Positions 23,155 to 35,890 of a stretch of 64,000 bases of DNA are shown in pieces. Position 1 is the stretch's first letter; every line of letters begins with the position of its first letter. The stretch comes from Myrica gale (taxonomy: Eukaryota; Streptophyta; Magnoliopsida; Fagales; Myricaceae): the NCBI GenBank assembly GCA_963930655.1, contig OZ005609.1, forward strand, positions 20,409,001-20,473,000, written 5' to 3'. The translations under genes were made by a program, and so were the position numbers. The notes under the pieces are model-generated. The model saw only the letters and a list, made by a program, of their open reading frames with translations, was not told the DNA's origin and ran no database searches.

Positions 23155-24030
23155 AACAGTTTTGTTTTTTTTTTTTTTTTTTTTTTCTAGGCAAACGTGA
23201 ATTTCATTCACACTGAAATGCTGTATACAGAAGGTCCTTCGAGACCGGATACAAGGAAACATCCCCAAGACAGAGAACAACACAGTACAACAGCATAAAG
23301 AGCCCTAAGGGCTATACATCCAGCCTTTAAGACCAGATTCTCAATGGCCAAAACGGCCTCAACAAGACAGACAGCAAGGTCTGTAGATTCTAAATGGGTA
23401 CAAAGACCCGCCACAAACGGAGTCCGGAAGAGGAGGTGGTCATGCACCTCACTCTCACTTCCCCGAAAGTTCCTCCGAAACAGCATAAATGGACACCAGA
23501 GTCCATAACAAAAACGTGCAGTACTAAAATTCACGTACACCAGAACAACACACCAGAACAACCAAATAAAAAGACAAAGTTCGGCCATAAAACAGTGAGG
23601 AAACAGGGCCCGAATAAAAGAAGCCGAACCACCCATGCAGATCCGCAAAAGGGGAGGCGCGTGAGTCACACGCGCAGGCGCGTGGAGGCGCGTGGTCGGA
23701 CACGCGCCGACCGTTGACGACCGGACGGGACCCGAGACGATTGCCTGGAACTGATGATCTCCTCCCTCGTGCGCGTGGCCACCAAAGAGCTCCGAAACCG
23801 TCGGGATCTGACCTGCAAAACAGCCACAGAGGGAGACCAAAAAAATGCCGAAAAAAAGGGTACCGGGCAAGATCCGGCCAAGAGGGAGGGGGGAGAAGGA
23901 GGGAGGGAGCGGCGGGAGGAGCGGAGGCTCCTCCCGCCGCCAGATGCAGAGAGGGTGGAGGCTTTGCAGACGGAACGAGTTTTCCTCGCGAGAGAGAAGG
24001 GCTCTTAGGCTCAGAAAACAATTTTATTTT
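23155..24030 (-). mobile_element. GC-rich LINE-derived retroposon with poly(A) and target duplication
   Basis: On the minus strand a GC-rich unit ends in a long A tail (seen as T at about 23,161-23,187), preceded by GTGAATGAAATTCACG and an upstream GGACCTTCTGTATAC. Near-identical direct repeats AACAGTTTTGTTTT (23,155-23,168) and AACAATTTTATTTT (24,017-24,030) differ at two positions and look like a 14-bp target duplication. The body has long frames on both strands only because it is GC-rich. No reverse transcriptase is present, so it is a non-autonomous or internally deleted copy. A relative lies at 30.72-31.49 kb, sharing a TTT.CAGATC..G.CGGTTT block. Confidence 0.6.
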
Positions 24031-25322
24031 CTAAACCTCTTAGCCCCTAGAGTCTAGTCTAATTGTAGGCGAGCCTTAGGCGAACTTTTCTCTTGCGAGC
24101 ATATGAGAATACCCAAAGTTTTATATGCGCTTCAAACCAGTCACAGTGGCTCCCCACCTCCTCCAAAATCGTCGATACAAGCGAGATTGGTGCGTAGTCG
24201 CCTTTGTTAAAAAATAAATTAAAAAATTGCTCTTAGAGAACTTGTACGTTTGCATGTACATTTGAACTAGAACTGTCAAAATGACATCTCAATTACCAAC
24301 TTAACATCTCATCCGGCATTCAAATGATTAGAACAAAAACAGAAGAATAAAGTGTACCCTTAATTACGATTTGACATTACAACTTTGTAGTAGTTTGAAT
24401 CGAAAGTGTAAACTATAACTCTTTTTGGAGTCCATACAAAGTCACAAAAGAAGTAGCAGTTCAGGAGAGTATAAAATAGATCCTTATTCTCTTTTAGTTC
24501 TGTGGCAGGTCCAGTAAAAGCAAAATCATTCAAATTAAGGGTTCCAAACCTCTTGAGCATAGATCATTATCATATAAATAATGTGTTTAAAGGTCTATGA
24601 GGAGCTTTCCGCTTCAAAGAGCAAATAAATTTCGGCATATATCTCGGCAATATATAGAATACATGAGAGAACAATAAAATCATAATATCCGAATAATTTG
24701 GTACCATATAAAAAGCTCTCACTATCGTTAAAAGGAATTGCTAAGATAACACGTACTTTGCTTAGGGTTACGGGTGGGAATGAACTACGTCTCTTAAAAG
24801 TGAAAAAGGTAGATAAGACATGGACCTCAATAATTCCCCCAACAAGATGCACATGCCAATGCCCCCTCCATCTTGATCACTTTGTCCATGCATGGTTCTT
24901 AGTTATTGCCTCCTCAACGAATCAAATAAAATAAAGTAAAAGTTGAGTACAAAGGACCCGCTGTTCATAGGATCGCATCATATATATGAATAAAAACACA
25001 GGGCACTGAAGATTTGAAGGGAGGACGAAAAACCCTCGAAAATCATGACAGCGGGAAACGGCGACATTAATTATTAATCATTTGGACAAGGAACGAACTT
25101 GCACATGCTCATATAAACATCTTCCATATATTATTGCTTCTTGTTCCTAACAAATCTCGAATATGTCTCTCATATGCTTATACATATTAAGGAAAAGCAA
25201 CAACAAAAAACAAAAGAAAAAAAGAACAAGGTACAGACACATCCAAACTCCGTGCTCGACCTCTCTCGAGCCGGTCTGCTTCCTTTTTGATCATTAGGCA
25301 CGGATCTGAAAAATCCACTTCT
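24031..25322. other. Intergenic DNA, 3' flank of the IAA7/14/17-type gene
   Basis: No coding features are recognised. The part nearest 25,322 should hold the 3' UTR of the Aux/IAA gene on the minus strand. Confidence 0.4.
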
Positions 25323-27322
25323 TCAGCTTCTGTTCTTGCACTTCTCTACTGCTCTCGGTGCTGCAAATATTGGGTAATCAAAACTCGTTTAGGTTTTTTT
25401 TGGGATTTTGAACGTTTCAAAGGTAATAGAATTAGACAAGTACTAGATGTCAAGCAAGGGTCAGTACTAACCAAGCCCAATTGCTTCGGATCCTTTCATT
25501 ATACGCAAGCGCTTGCAGGAATCAACAAACATGCTGCAGATTGCAGAAAACACGAAGAATTTCAGTAAATTTAATAGATAAAAGCATCTTATGTTGGGTG
25601 AATCCAACATGTAATAAAATTACGGGCACCAAAGAACTTACTCCCATGGCACATCGCCGACAAGCATCCAATCTCCGTCCTTGTCTTCGTAAGTGGACAC
25701 GTACTCGGAACCATTCAAGAGGTCTATCAGTTTGCTCTCGTTCATGAAATCCTTCATTCCTTGCGACCCACAATCGCCTTCAATCAAAAGCAGCAAAATT
25801 CAGACTTCATTCAGTTGATATATATATATATATATATATAATATTAATCGAAATCTTCAATTTTGAGCCATTCGTCAAATGCCCATGAAAAATTAGGTGA
25901 TAATTTCTTGAAGAAATTAATTACCGATTGTGAAGGAACTGAACATCTTCCCTAAGGCTTCAGAAAGTTCCTGGTAGCTCTTGTACAACTTCAGGTCCAC
26001 CTTACGTAAATAGGGTGCGCCATCCATGCTAACCTTTACAAAGGCTGCAGTACTGCTGCTAGCCTTATCGGCTTCATCGTTTCTGTCCTGGACGGCCATG
26101 ATGTTCTTCCGGAATGATCGGACGGGTGGCCAACCTACTACTTGTGCCCTGAAATTCAGAGTGCCCCATCAGAAATCCTAAATTATAATTGCCCTGATCG
26201 ATCCGAAATATTTTTAGATTTAAATCGCGTCAATAATATAATTACAATAGCATAAATCCAAAAATATATATATTTGTCAGTAAAAAGTTTTTTTATTAGT
26301 AAATTTTCTTCCTTAATTATTAAGAAAATGGTCCTAAGCCATAAAGAAAACATGCTTGCTTGAATACTGTGCTGTAAAGTTCTTTTTCCTCCTTTTGCTT
26401 TGAGCCTGTCCCAAGAGTTCTCATTTTCGTAGTTTTTAATTATTTAGGTAAGCAACGCGTGCGCTAAATTAGCTGTACTGGGCTATCTTTTGAGTTTTGG
26501 CCGGGTCTTTAGCATCACAACTTTGAATTGTTTGGTTGTCGAGAAAAGTAAAGAGATTCCCGATGTTTTGTTTTTTCCCAACATCTGCCCGACAACAACA
26601 AAAGCCTCGTAAACGCCAATTGAATTAGTCAGGAGTCTAGGATGTATACCCATACCTTCGAAGTCCTCCATTATAACGACTATTATTATTATTACAATAA
26701 TAGAGGAAGAAGAATGGCGAAAAAAACTGAATTGATGAAAGGAAACCTCAAGAATTCTCAACAATAATATTCTCGGACAAAGGGATAAGAAGCTGGCTTC
26801 AATTTTTCTGAGCAAATAGGAATTAAAACGACTCCTAGAAAGCTAATGAAAACGATCTAGGGCTTGAAGTAGAAATATCAACAAGGAAGCCAAGAAAAAG
26901 ATCTGATCTCTCATCTAGATATGCATTTATACAACAGAGGAGCCTTGAATTCATCTAATTAACACCAAAATCAACTATAAGAGGCAGAAAATTGAAAAAA
27001 AACAAACTACAAAACCGAGACGAACATATATAGACTTAAAAGAAGTAGAGAAATATACGTACTTGGCTGGGGGCCTTGCAGGGTCGTTAGACGGAGGCAC
27101 AACACTTTTCTCCATCTTTTCAGATACTTCATTCTTGGCCGAGTCTTTGGACGACAGATTAAGCTTCAAATCAACGGTTTCCGAAAACCCTCTCTTCGCA
27201 CCGTTCTTGGCGGCCTCCCCATCATTTCCAGTACTGCCGCCGGGTAATCCCAGGCGTAATTCCGTCTCTTCAAAGTTTTTCAGGCTGTACCTCTCTCGCT
27301 CTACCTCCAACTTGGTACCCAT
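25323..27322 (-). CDS. AUX/IAA: Aux/IAA transcriptional repressor, IAA7/IAA14/IAA17 type
   Basis: Nuclear repressor of auxin response; it binds ARF factors and is degraded when auxin joins it to TIR1/AFB. Five exons with GT-AG borders: 27,322-27,063, 26,148-25,925, 25,777-25,642, 25,533-25,472, 25,360-25,323, giving 720 nt and 239 aa, the usual size for this subgroup. Domain I ([10 protein letters not shown], an LxLxL repression motif that recruits TOPLESS) is near residue 20. A KR pair (AKRGFSE) follows. Domain II, the degron [10 protein letters not shown], begins exon 2 right after a split Lys codon. The PB1 domain has [15 protein letters not shown] and the acidic [16 protein letters not shown]. 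The C-terminus [15 protein letters not shown] then [11 protein letters not shown] is typical of IAA7/14/17. All key residues are intact. It is divergent from another Aux/IAA gene at 42.2 kb. Which Arabidopsis member is the nearest orthologue is unresolved. Confidence 0.93.
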
Positions 27323-29590
27323 TTCTCGTTTGTTCGGCTCCTTGGATCTCCTTCACTATCTCTGTAAATATTTGAGTTTTATCTCTCCCTCACTATCTCA
27401 AGTTCCCCCCTCTCCTCTTTGTTGTGATTTTCTCTTGCTAATGTTGCCAGAAAGGGCGCATGTGAATGTTTGATGTAGGGGTTCTGGAAGAAGGCCTGGC
27501 GAGGGCTCTGTGTGATAATTTATGGTCTGGGAGGTAATGTATTGGAGAACTATTGACGGAGTAGATGTTGCCACGTGGAGGAGCATGTTTAGTTGAACAT
27601 CCGCCGCTTGTCGGGAGATTGATGTCATGGATGATGTCATAGCAGGAATGATTGTGGTAAGGCAAAGTGGCCCTGTTTGCCTTTTTTTGGGGCATGCTTT
27701 GCTCCAAAGACTTACTAATTCCTGCTTTAAATTACCTTAGAATTAAGAATATACAAAATTAGCTTTTGACTTTAATTATTATTATTTCTAAATGACACTG
27801 TCTTTAAACAATGAATTTATTATCATAATGGTGTGGACATTATAATTTGTCAAAAAAAATCTCATGGAAATATCAAATATTTTTTATTATTTAGATAATG
27901 TTCGTTTTCAAATTTTTTCTAGGACTCAAATTCATTCACAAACTATGATAGAACATCTTAACAATTCAAATAAAAATATCAATACATTAACACAATCACC
28001 AACAACTTTTTACTTTTTAAAAAAAAAATCATAGTTAGCCCCATAAATTTGACAAAAAAAATCAAATAGCCCTCTTATTTTTCAATTCGGCGATTTAAGC
28101 CCCATAACTTTTAAAAATCGTCAATTTTAGCCCCCGTCTAAATTAGACATTAAATCCGACGAAAAATCATGCAAAAGGACCGAAATGCCTCAACAAAACT
28201 AAATTTTTAAAAAAATTAAGAAATAAATATATTATTGAAATAAAGTTTCAATAGTTTTATTTAACACAAATTTTCTCTCTATATTTTTTCACCTAATTGT
28301 AATATTTTTTTATTAAACAATTACATCAAATCATTTCTCTATCATTTACACAAACACCTATAACAAACTATTTTACATTAATATGCACAATTCTACTAGA
28401 ATCCTACAGTTTTTTACAACACGAACATATTAAAAATTCAAAGATATCTATTAAAAAAAGTTCTGTTACGGCATATTATTTTGAAAAATAGTCAGTTTTG
28501 TCCGGTCTAAAATGCTTCTTTTTATTTTTTGTTCAATTGGACAATATATATTAAAACAAACCATAATGTCTTAAGTGCTTCTTCTGCTTTATTGTTTTTT
28601 CCGTTTCTACCTTTTTTTTTGTACTAAGTTTTTTTTTTCGTTTGTACTTTATTATTATATCGATATTATTGGTTTGCAAATTTACTTTGGCCAAAAAAAA
28701 TTGCATTCTGAAATTCTCATTTGTAAATATAATTAACTCAAAATTTTAATCAAAAAATAATAAATAAAATTAAAATTATCTCTTTCCACATCAAATCATC
28801 TATTTCCATTATAATAAACATATAAAAATCACTCAAATTATCTATTTTTCACTTTTTCACATAATCTCGCTATTTTTTTCTCAAAATCTAATAAAACTCT
28901 CATAAAATTCTCAAAATCCTCATAAAATTTTAGTTCCTAAACATCACTTAAAAGGAACACAAAATTATAGAAGATAATAAATAAACACAAACATCAATAG
29001 CAGCTACCATTTTTATGCTCACCCAAATTATATTGCATAGTGTGGCATCTCTTATATCTTCTATTTTAACTTCTTACCATTTCTAATGTCAATATTATGA
29101 TTCTCTTAATTTACTGTTCAGATTTAATATCTAATTTGTTTTTTTTTTAAAAGACAAACAAGTATATTAGACTGCAGTACCCACATTGCTGGGTACAGTG
29201 TATGGAACAAAAATTTTGGCTAGATTAATAAAAAAATTACAAAATAATCACTCTTTTCATTAAATTATCATTATATACTATATTAAATATAAAAAAAATT
29301 CAAATACTTTTCCACCAACTTTAATATTCTAAAATTTTGACCAACTTCAAATTTTAGCACACAAACACCATCAATAAAGGAGAGGTAGGGGGTCACTTGG
29401 CCTCTAGCCCTGCAAAATCTGTAAAGAAAAACTTCAGTTTTTAAGGATGTTCTTGCCGTCTACTTTATCCTTTTAGCACTAAAGGTAAAACTCATATATT
29501 ATGTTTATGGCTCGAATAATTTAATTCGGTTAATAATTTTAAAAAAAAAATTCTTCGTTTTTACTTTTGGCTAATCAGTTTCACGTTAAA
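27323..29590. promoter_or_regulatory. 5' flank of the IAA7/14/17-type gene and AT-rich intergenic DNA
   Basis: 27,323-27,450 is purine-rich on the minus strand (GAGAGG tracts) and is probably the 5' UTR. I see no TGTCTC auxin-response element in the first 400 bp. 28,030-28,190 contains 'TTAGCCCC' and 'AAGCCCCATAA' repeats with short inverted segments, perhaps a MITE remnant. Otherwise it is AT-rich with no gene visible. Confidence 0.4.
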
Positions 29591-29803
29591 GGTGGTGTTT
29601 GAAAGTAAAAATTTTGGGTTGAAAATTTTAGGGTACTAGGATTTGTGAAATAATAATAATAATTTTATGAAATTTGATTAAAAAATAAGAGAAAAGATTT
29701 AATTGAATATTATAATATTATTTTATAATTTGATGAGGTGATAGAAATTATTTTATAATTTTATAAAAATGTTGAGGGTTGAAAATTTCAACCCGACACT
29801 TCC
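29591..29803. mobile_element. Harbinger/Tourist-like MITE (diverged)
   Basis: Left end GGTGGTGTTTGAAAG and right end GACACTTCC, with inner inverted GGGTTGAAA / TTTCAACCC blocks, resemble the three better-preserved copies at 35.9, 44.5 and 45.0 kb. The flanking A-rich sequence leaves the target duplication unclear. Confidence 0.4.
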
Positions 29804-30720
29804 AAAATATTTATAAAATTGGGGGAGAATTTCTATGGGCCAACTTCCTATCTTCAATCAAATCAAATAGTTTTAAACAGTCAGATAAGGATATTGTGGA
29901 GGTTCAGACAAAAAAAAAAAGGTGTCACTAGTGCTGCTTCAAGAGATTACCTTTATGCTTAACTATTCGCATCCCCTCCTCACTTTGTGCGGTCACCATT
30001 CGAAGCACCTTCACCATGGCATCCATGGCTATAGCCTCTCCTCCAAAAAAAATGGCAAAATATTGAAAAGGAGAGTGCAAGTTTTGTTTTTTTTGGATGA
30101 AAAGGAAGAGAGTAAAAGCATATTACAAAAAGAAAACTGTCACTTTACACCTCACAAAAAGTTGTGGGAAAATCATTATCAAGCATAGTAAATATTTGGA
30201 TAAGGCTTTTGTAACCTTAAATGGTTTTTAATTTTTAATTTTTTTTTGTAAATTTGATCCAAGAGACGAGATTCAAAGAGAGAAGTTTTACAGATCAGGA
30301 TACTACCTCTTTTCTCTAAAGTATAATACTAACATAATTAAAAAAATATAAAGCATGATCCTCTATAATCTTCTGATCAAATTGTATGATACAATTTAGA
30401 AAAAAATAGACAGTAGATAAACTTTGCACTCTTTTATTTCTACCCTGTACAGTTTTCCGACAACACAGGTCTTGCAAAAGTGTCGAATGTTGTCTCTCTC
30501 TTTAAATTTCATTCTACAATTCGAATAAGAAATTGTAGAGAATCCAAATACCAAAGATCATATGCTATGTATGTCTCTCTCTGAATCGCACCACACAATT
30601 TAGATAAAAAATTTGAGAAGATACTAGTCTAAAATTTTGCGAGACCCTACTTGATTGCATTAACTTAAGAATATTTGGTAATCTAATCCTTGAAACCACT
30701 GTAATTATTTTCTGTCACAA
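29804..30720. other. Intergenic DNA
   Basis: AT-rich, with short open frames and no recognisable product. No repeat boundary was found. Confidence 0.4.
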
Positions 30721-31488
30721 TAGTATTTTTTTTAATCAAGAAAACAAGTTTTTATTAAGATCAATGAGGTTTGAAAACCTCAAGTACAGGCTCTAAAAGG
30801 CGTGTCAGATCCTCCGAAGAGGCAATGCGTCAACGAGCAAAGGGTAAATCGGCCTTACAAACTCAATCCTAAAAGGGTGGGCAAAGACCCATAAAGGGTC
30901 GAAAGCCCACAAAGGGCAGTAAGCTAAGACGATCAAATAAGAAGGAAAGTTGATGGCGGAATACGGTGGTAGAACCAAGAGCTGAAGGTGATAAACCGAC
31001 AAGATCTGAAAATGAGGAGCCGGTGAGATCCACGTGCGTGTGGGCCCACACGCGCAACTCGACCCATCATCGAAGAGGACCACGAGGAGCACTTGAACGT
31101 CCAGATTCCAACCACATGGCTCGTGCATACCAGAGAGGGCCACCTGGCGCTGAAAAATGAAGAAAAAGGGAAGGGCGTGTGTGATCTCAAGCGCGATCCT
31201 GTAGCTAGTTGGCTGGTGCATAAATCTTCTCCAGTCAACGTAGATGTCGTCCCCGTCGGTCATGGTCTTCAAAAACCTTCAGAAAAGTATAGATCTAACC
31301 ACCAAAATCGCTGGAAAAAGTCCCTAAAAATGACCGAAAATTGGGGTTTATTGAGGGATACGGTCACATATGGAAGAGAAGAGGGACGAAAGTGGAGGTT
31401 CAGTCAGCTAAAAAGGGAAAAAATTCTAAAAAAAAAAACAGAGCCTCTCTCTCTAGAATTGGCGTTTAAATTTGGTGCTTTAAAACAT
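30721..31488 (-). mobile_element. Second LINE-derived retroposon, relative of the 23-kb copy
   Basis: The minus strand ends in TTAATAAAAACTTG and a short A tail (T run at 30,727-30,734), a typical plant LINE 3' end. The other end starts near GAGAGAGAGGCTCTG at about 31,440-31,460. The middle is GC-rich, with a perfect GTGCGTGTGGGCCCACACGC inverted repeat at about 31,033-31,052. A TTTTCAGATCTTGTCGGTTT block (about 30,990-31,010, minus) matches the 23-kb element. It has no reverse transcriptase. A target duplication was not found. Confidence 0.5.
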
Positions 31489-32188
31489 TAAGACACCCTT
31501 TCTTACATCTAGCTACATGTATCTGGACTGTCCATTGTCCATGGATACTTCCATGAAGAAAAATTAAATCATCTTTTTAAGATTTGACTATTTTCTCTCT
31601 CACTCGGGATTTTTTTTTGCTTCCGTCTTCTACTGTCATTAAATAACAGGATACATTTATATCAACAGACTTTACTTTTTCCCTTGTATAAAGAAGTAGA
31701 CTCGCAGATAAAGCGACTTTCAATAATCCATGTGTCATACTTGGACCGCCACGATATTAATTATATTGCGTATGACCGAGTCCTTGGTGGGGCTTTTTGG
31801 AAAATTTGAATCAAAGCATCTTGTATTTATTTAGGATATGTTTTGTTTATTAAAATTTTAGAGAATATCTCTAAAATGTTAGGAATCTTTGGAATATTGA
31901 AGTTTATTGGTGTTTATGAAAAATTTGAAGTATATGTATAAAAATTAAAAATTTTGAAATATATTTTATTTTGATATGAAATTTCGAGTCTCTAAAATTT
32001 TGGACAAACAAACATATTCTTATTATTAGGTAGCCTCCTTTAAAAAAAAATATCTTTCTGACAGTACATAGGAACTTTTCAAACAGTAGCATGCCATTGG
32101 AATTTAGCTTTAACGACTATTCCAATAAAATAACTACTACAAATTACAGGTTGATGTTTTTAAACAAGATACTTTAGTACGACAAAAG
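31489..32188. other. AT-rich intergenic DNA
   Basis: No gene or repeat boundary recognised. Confidence 0.4.
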
Positions 32189-32410
32189 TTATTGTGTGAG
32201 TGTGTGAGTGGACGAATGAGATTATAAGTTGAAAAATCTAACGGCTGACAAAATGTCACGTCAATTAATGAATCCGACCCACAAACCCGACCCGCACAAC
32301 CGACCCGATTTCATTAATTGACGTGACATTTTGTCAGCCTTTAGATTTCTCAACTTCTAATCTCACCCGTACACTCACACATTCACACAATAGCTTCACT
32401 CACACAATAA
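32189..32410. mobile_element. Fold-back MITE with long inverted arms
   Basis: TTATTGTGTGAGTG at 32,189-32,202 is repeated inverted at 32,397-32,410. Inside, arms of about 90 bp pair almost throughout (TGACAAAATGTCACGTCAAT on the left, ATTGACGTGACATTTTGTCA on the right) around a short CCGACCC-rich centre. It would form a large hairpin. Superfamily and target duplication are not clear. Confidence 0.65.
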
Positions 32411-33083
32411 TCAGCTAAACTTTATTACTCTTTATCACAGTAGTGACCCGTTATATTAGTTTAACATACAAAAGGACTTTTCCTACTCTAGTGGTGTCAG
32501 TGATGATGACATATTCACTGAATTATTATATATGAATAATAAAGTTTGTGTTAATATTGTTTGAATAAAATATACTTTTACTTTCTATACAATTTAAAGA
32601 AAGATAAATATAATATATTGAATATTTATTAATTTTAAAAATTGTCATTTTTTATAAGAAATTATGAAAGATTTGACAAGTTACAATCTATAAAACAAAA
32701 CAAAAATACAAATGGACCATATAGATTATCAAAATCCAGGATGGATAAAAACTATAAAATTACAATAACAAGTTCGCATATAATGTTTTTTAAAAAACAC
32801 GCAAATTAATATAGGCCATTCATTGCACATAATGAATTTTTATTGTGGCATGGCGCTCTATGATTATTTTTACACGTGAGGCAACGAGATCATCACCTTC
32901 TGGTGTGGTCTGGCACCTTTCGAGGAATGAACTGGGAGAGATGGAATTGGACAGTGGAGCGGGAGCCCAGCGGTGGAAGACACTGAGAAAGTCAACTTGA
33001 CAAAACCATGTGCTCCACTTTATTGGGCATTGACTGGGACCCACTATCTCACCGAGGATGAAAGCTTTGAAACTATCGGAGAT
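32411..33083. other. AT-rich intergenic DNA
   Basis: No gene recognised. 32,870-33,060 is less AT-rich but has no coherent reading frame. Confidence 0.4.
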
Positions 33084-33425
33084 TAGGGCTGTCCATTAGT
33101 CGGTTCGGTTTGGGCTGATCAAATTGGATATTTTGTGAAGGGAGCATACCGGATCGGTTTTGGTCTGGGTTGGTCGGTCCGGATTGACCGGTTTGGGCCT
33201 CTTAGTATTTTTCTCATTTTTATATATTTTTTTGGGTTTTACCGATAATGATTGGCTTGAAGTTGTATACTCCGGTCCAGTTTCGATTTTCCACATGGAT
33301 AATCTGGAACCGGACCGGAGTATATCGGTCTCGGTTCGGATTGTCCAAAACCGGTCCAGTTCTGGTCGAATTTGATCAAAACCGGTTCGGATTGGCCGGT
33401 CCGGCCGGTTTGGTGTACAACCCTA
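33084..33425. mobile_element. hAT-like non-autonomous element rich in CCGGTCC motifs
   Basis: It starts TAGGGCTGTCC at 33,084 and ends with the inverted form (ACAACCCTA) at 33,425. Inside are many CGGTTCGG, CCGGTCCGG and ACCGG motifs in both orientations. The 8 bp on each side (TCGGAGAT and CCCAAGAT) agree at five positions, which could be a decayed hAT 8-bp target duplication. A similar GGTCCGG-rich segment begins at 7,712. Confidence 0.45.
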
Positions 33426-33896
33426 CCCAAGATCGCAATTTGCTGCATTTGCATGTCAAACCCGCTTCCAAGCCAACTAATAAATTCCGGTGATAGGCCA
33501 ATAAAACAAATAAAATTCCTCTTCGAGAAAAATAATAATTCATCTTTGCACGTGGCCTGCCTTTAAAACGAAAAAAAAATAAAAAAATAAAAGGAATTAC
33601 CAGTTGTCTCTTCTTCTTGAGTTGGATAGCGAAAATCAAACATTTTTTTAATTGTTGCCGCAAATTACTAGGAAAAATCAATGACAATAATGTGTTGTCG
33701 GTTTCAGATATTTTAAATAATATTTTTTTTAAAAAAGCCACAACATAGATACATATCCCTTTGTATGCAATACGAGATGCATCTATGTGCATTCCATCGA
33801 CAATCTTCTTTATTGGGTTTCTCCTCTCTACAAAAACAAAACAGTAGGTTTTTTTTTTTTTACTTTTTCGTTGGCTGCGTGCATTAAGAAGTAATA
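33426..33896. other. AT-rich intergenic DNA
   Basis: No gene recognised; several homopolymer A and T runs. Confidence 0.4.
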
Positions 33897-34122
33897 TTTT
33901 TTTTTTGTACTTTTATAAGGTAGAAATCTCTCCAAGTCGGATATGTTTGGCCTAACCTTAAAGTATAAACTACGATTTACTCGACCAACCCCACAATCTA
34001 AGTTGGTATAAGTCAAGAATTCGCTCAGCAACAAAAAATTCATTCCACACACTTGAGACTCGAACTTAGTACGTCGAGTTCAATGATAATGTCCCTCTTA
34101 ACCACTGAGTTATCACCCATGA
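33897..34122 (-). mobile_element. tRNA-derived SINE
   Basis: On the minus strand the 5' part has an RNA polymerase III A box (TAACTCAGTGGTTA, 34,112-34,099) and, about 34 nt on, a B box (GTTCGAGTCTC, 34,065-34,055), the spacing of a tRNA gene. A tRNA-unrelated body follows, and it ends in GTACAAAAAAAAAA at 33,906-33,897. The GGTGATAACTCAGTGG start is like that of plant AU-type SINEs. A target duplication was not evident. Confidence 0.7.
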
Positions 34123-35887
34123 GGGTATCATTTTGTCTCTTATTATAAGGTCAATGCCATGTAGTATTCGACTTAATTGAACTTTCGAATTATAAATTTT
34201 TTTTTTATCAATATGCACCATCATAAGATTCAACTATTAAAATTATATCATATTACTTATTTATCACACGTATCAACAAATTCGAACACTCAATATATTA
34301 AATATGTTATTTTAGACCCCAAAATTAAATTATATTAACTTAATAATTCAAGTGTGTAAAATAAAATTTATCTAATATGTTACTTCTCTATGCACCTTCG
34401 TTTAGAGTTTGAGTTGATCGAAGCCCTATTTCTGCACCTATTTCTACTAGCATTTTATGATGAAAGTAAAGAAATGACCGTTTTGAGAAAATTGGTTAAA
34501 TTATAATAGTAGTGTAAATATTTAGGTGATGTTTAAACTTTATTGATATGCGTGTAAAAGTTGTTAAGTTGTATTGATGTATATAAAAAAAATGTTGAAT
34601 TATATTAATAATATAAATATAAATTTTAAAATTTTTAGCCAGAAAACCTACCTTAACATTATCAAAGCATGTCGGCGAATTTGAGTCTTGACTACCTAAG
34701 GAAGAAACTTGAAATGAGACGGCACCATTTTATGCAACACACCTAATAAAAAAAAGTTAATATAATATTACTCAAAAAGCAAAAGAGATAAATATATTCT
34801 ATGATACATGGCCCTTTATCCATCGTGATGGATTATGATGCAGAAGAGATGAAGGCCGTAGCATGGCAAACAAGTAGCCTAATTTTGAGCCGTTTTTATA
34901 CATTTATTTTTTAAAGTAATTTCTCCTTAAAAGCTAACAAAACAGAGAGAGCTAGAATGACGAATTGACAGACAAAACAGAGGGCCCACGCCAACGAATG
35001 GGCGATCAGAGTCAAAGGGTGGGGGCAGAAGCCATCAACACCACACGGTCGACATCCTAAACCCCACACGTGTGCAGTTACGAAGACGGTACCACGCCCA
35101 TCTCCCTTTCGAAGCAGGCGGTCCACCATTCTTCCCAGTTAAGTTCCCTGTACAAAGCCTGGGGGACACCACACGTGTGTTATAAAGAGCCCGATACTGA
35201 TGGTATACCAACCGGTCGGAATTCGGACATCCTCGTCTTTTCTGATCACGGTAATCTTTTTGTAACTATACTGTAAGTAAAACAGCTAAACATACAAACA
35301 TGACAAATACCTTAGGAAAAATATTTAAACGTACAAGTAAAACAAATTGGATATGGATGAATCACTTGATTTATGATGACTACTTCGAACAGTTCTTCGA
35401 TCACCTTGCCGACGATCATTCTGCACACACATTCACAACTTCTCTCGTTTAGAGGCCGGAATCAAACTACCGATGCTTAAGTTTGTGTGTAAAACCATTA
35501 GTTACCTATTTTTCTTGTTTTCTTTCTTATTTTATATTCATTGAACCACTTTCTTTTAATGTCGTAGTTATTCCCGTTAATTGTCACGTTGTGGATAATT
35601 TCTTAACTATATGCGCTTAGTGGTTAGCGGTGGTTTATTAATGTGGGTGGTTCTACTTTTGTGTTCAGTTTGGTGGGCTTCCTGCGTTTGCTTATCGAAA
35701 TGGAACGTTGGACCTACTTAATTTTACCGATGTCAGATTGACAAGTTGGACAGGCCTAATTTTGGCATCATCAAATATAATACTTTTCAAAAACCGTCCT
35801 ATCCAATTTTCATGGGTAATTTTTAAATATTATTATGTTTATTTTGTCTTTTGAAAAGGGGTATTATATATACTAGTATTGGGTGAT
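34123..35887. other. Intergenic DNA with paired CACACGTGTG palindromes
   Basis: Mostly AT-rich. The exception is 34,940-35,220, which is GC-richer and contains two perfect CACACGTGTG palindromes (35,065-35,074 and 35,170-35,179; G-box core CACGTG), the second directly followed by TTATAAAGAG. This could be a promoter remnant, but no gene is visible downstream. Confidence 0.35.
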
Positions 35888-35890
35888 TAT

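Noticed and set aside
23208..24057. Several long ORFs on both strands in GC-rich DNA (up to 220 codons)
   Set aside because: They overlap in all frames, have no domain, and coincide with a retroposon bounded by an A tail and target duplication; GC-rich composition explains the lack of stops.
27398..27707. Minus-strand ORFs upstream of the Aux/IAA gene
   Set aside because: They lie in the 5' flank/UTR, overlap each other in different frames and show no domain.
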